The translations under genes and the position numbers were made by a program. A model generated the notes under the pieces. That model searched no databases. It had not been told where the DNA came from and worked only from the letters and a program-made list of their open reading frames with translations. This document shows positions 12,890 to 12,909 of a stretch of 12,909 nucleotides of DNA, piece by piece. The stretch is from Prevotella sp. UBA1705 (lineage in GTDB: Bacteria > Bacteroidota > Bacteroidia > Bacteroidales > Bacteroidaceae). The DNA is taken from contig DCJH01000069.1 in the NCBI GenBank assembly GCA_002317385.1, forward strand, positions 1-12,909, in the 5' to 3' direction. Every line of letters starts with the position of its first letter. Positions within the stretch are counted from its first letter, which is position 1.

Positions 12890-12909
12890 ATGAAAGGTAT
12901 TGTATTAGC
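12890..12909 (+). CDS. rfbA: start of probable glucose-1-phosphate thymidylyltransferase (cut by window edge)
   Basis: Only MKGIVL plus the first two bases of an Ala codon are visible before the window ends. This matches the start of RmlA/RfbA proteins, in which MKGIVLAGG opens the nucleotide-binding loop. RmlA makes dTDP-glucose, the first step of dTDP-L-rhamnose synthesis for surface polysaccharides. Other nucleotidyltransferases begin in a similar way, so the identity is tentative. A promoter box at 12762 and a long leader support a real gene start. A three-codon ORF (ATG CAA AAA TGA, 12882-12893) overlaps the start codon. Confidence 0.5.

Overview
The window looks like chromosomal DNA from a Bacteroidota member, most likely Prevotellaceae. 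Three things support this. The gene set is leuA-leuC-leuD plus a second HMGL-type synthase, a one-domain RRM protein with an Arg/Gly tail, and zapA next to rny. The promoters fit the Bacteroidota consensus: a -7 box TAnnTTTG and, in four cases, a TTTG-like -33 box 19-20 nt upstream. Finally, A-rich sequence rather than a clear Shine-Dalgarno precedes most start codons. Coding DNA is moderately GC-rich and spacers are AT-rich. No tRNA, rRNA, CRISPR array, insertion sequence or phage gene was seen.

Layout. Positions 1-5282 hold a leftward branched-chain amino acid operon: promoter, leader peptide with attenuator, leuA, leuC, leuD and a second isopropylmalate/citramalate synthase-like gene cut by the left edge. 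Next, also leftward, come dnaB (5343-6866) and a small RRM RNA-binding protein gene (7144-7431) with a strong terminator and an apparent leader of about 400 nt. A spacer (7847-8405) carries short repeats. A rightward gene for an unrecognised secreted protein (8513-9367) follows and converges on the terminator of rny. The leftward cluster from 11697 down to 9515 is a coiled-coil ZapB-like gene, zapA and rny. An unrecognised 212-aa gene (11793-12431) is also leftward. A second repeat-bearing divergent spacer leads to a rightward promoter and the first codons of a probable rfbA/rmlA gene at the right edge.

How the genes work together. LeuA commits 2-oxoisovalerate to leucine synthesis. LeuCD isomerises isopropylmalate and, in citramalate-pathway organisms, also citramalate. 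The second synthase may supply (R)-citramalate for isoleucine. The leader fits this: it encodes a 29-aa peptide with the Ile/Leu/Val-rich stretch LIISIIIRLRNVV, followed by mutually exclusive antiterminator and terminator hairpins. This is a classical ribosome-stalling attenuator in which isoleucine appears to be the main sensed amino acid.

The most interesting items are this attenuator, the long structured RRM leader, and a dispersed tandem 22-bp repeat present in both divergent spacers. Most of the window is otherwise ordinary housekeeping DNA.
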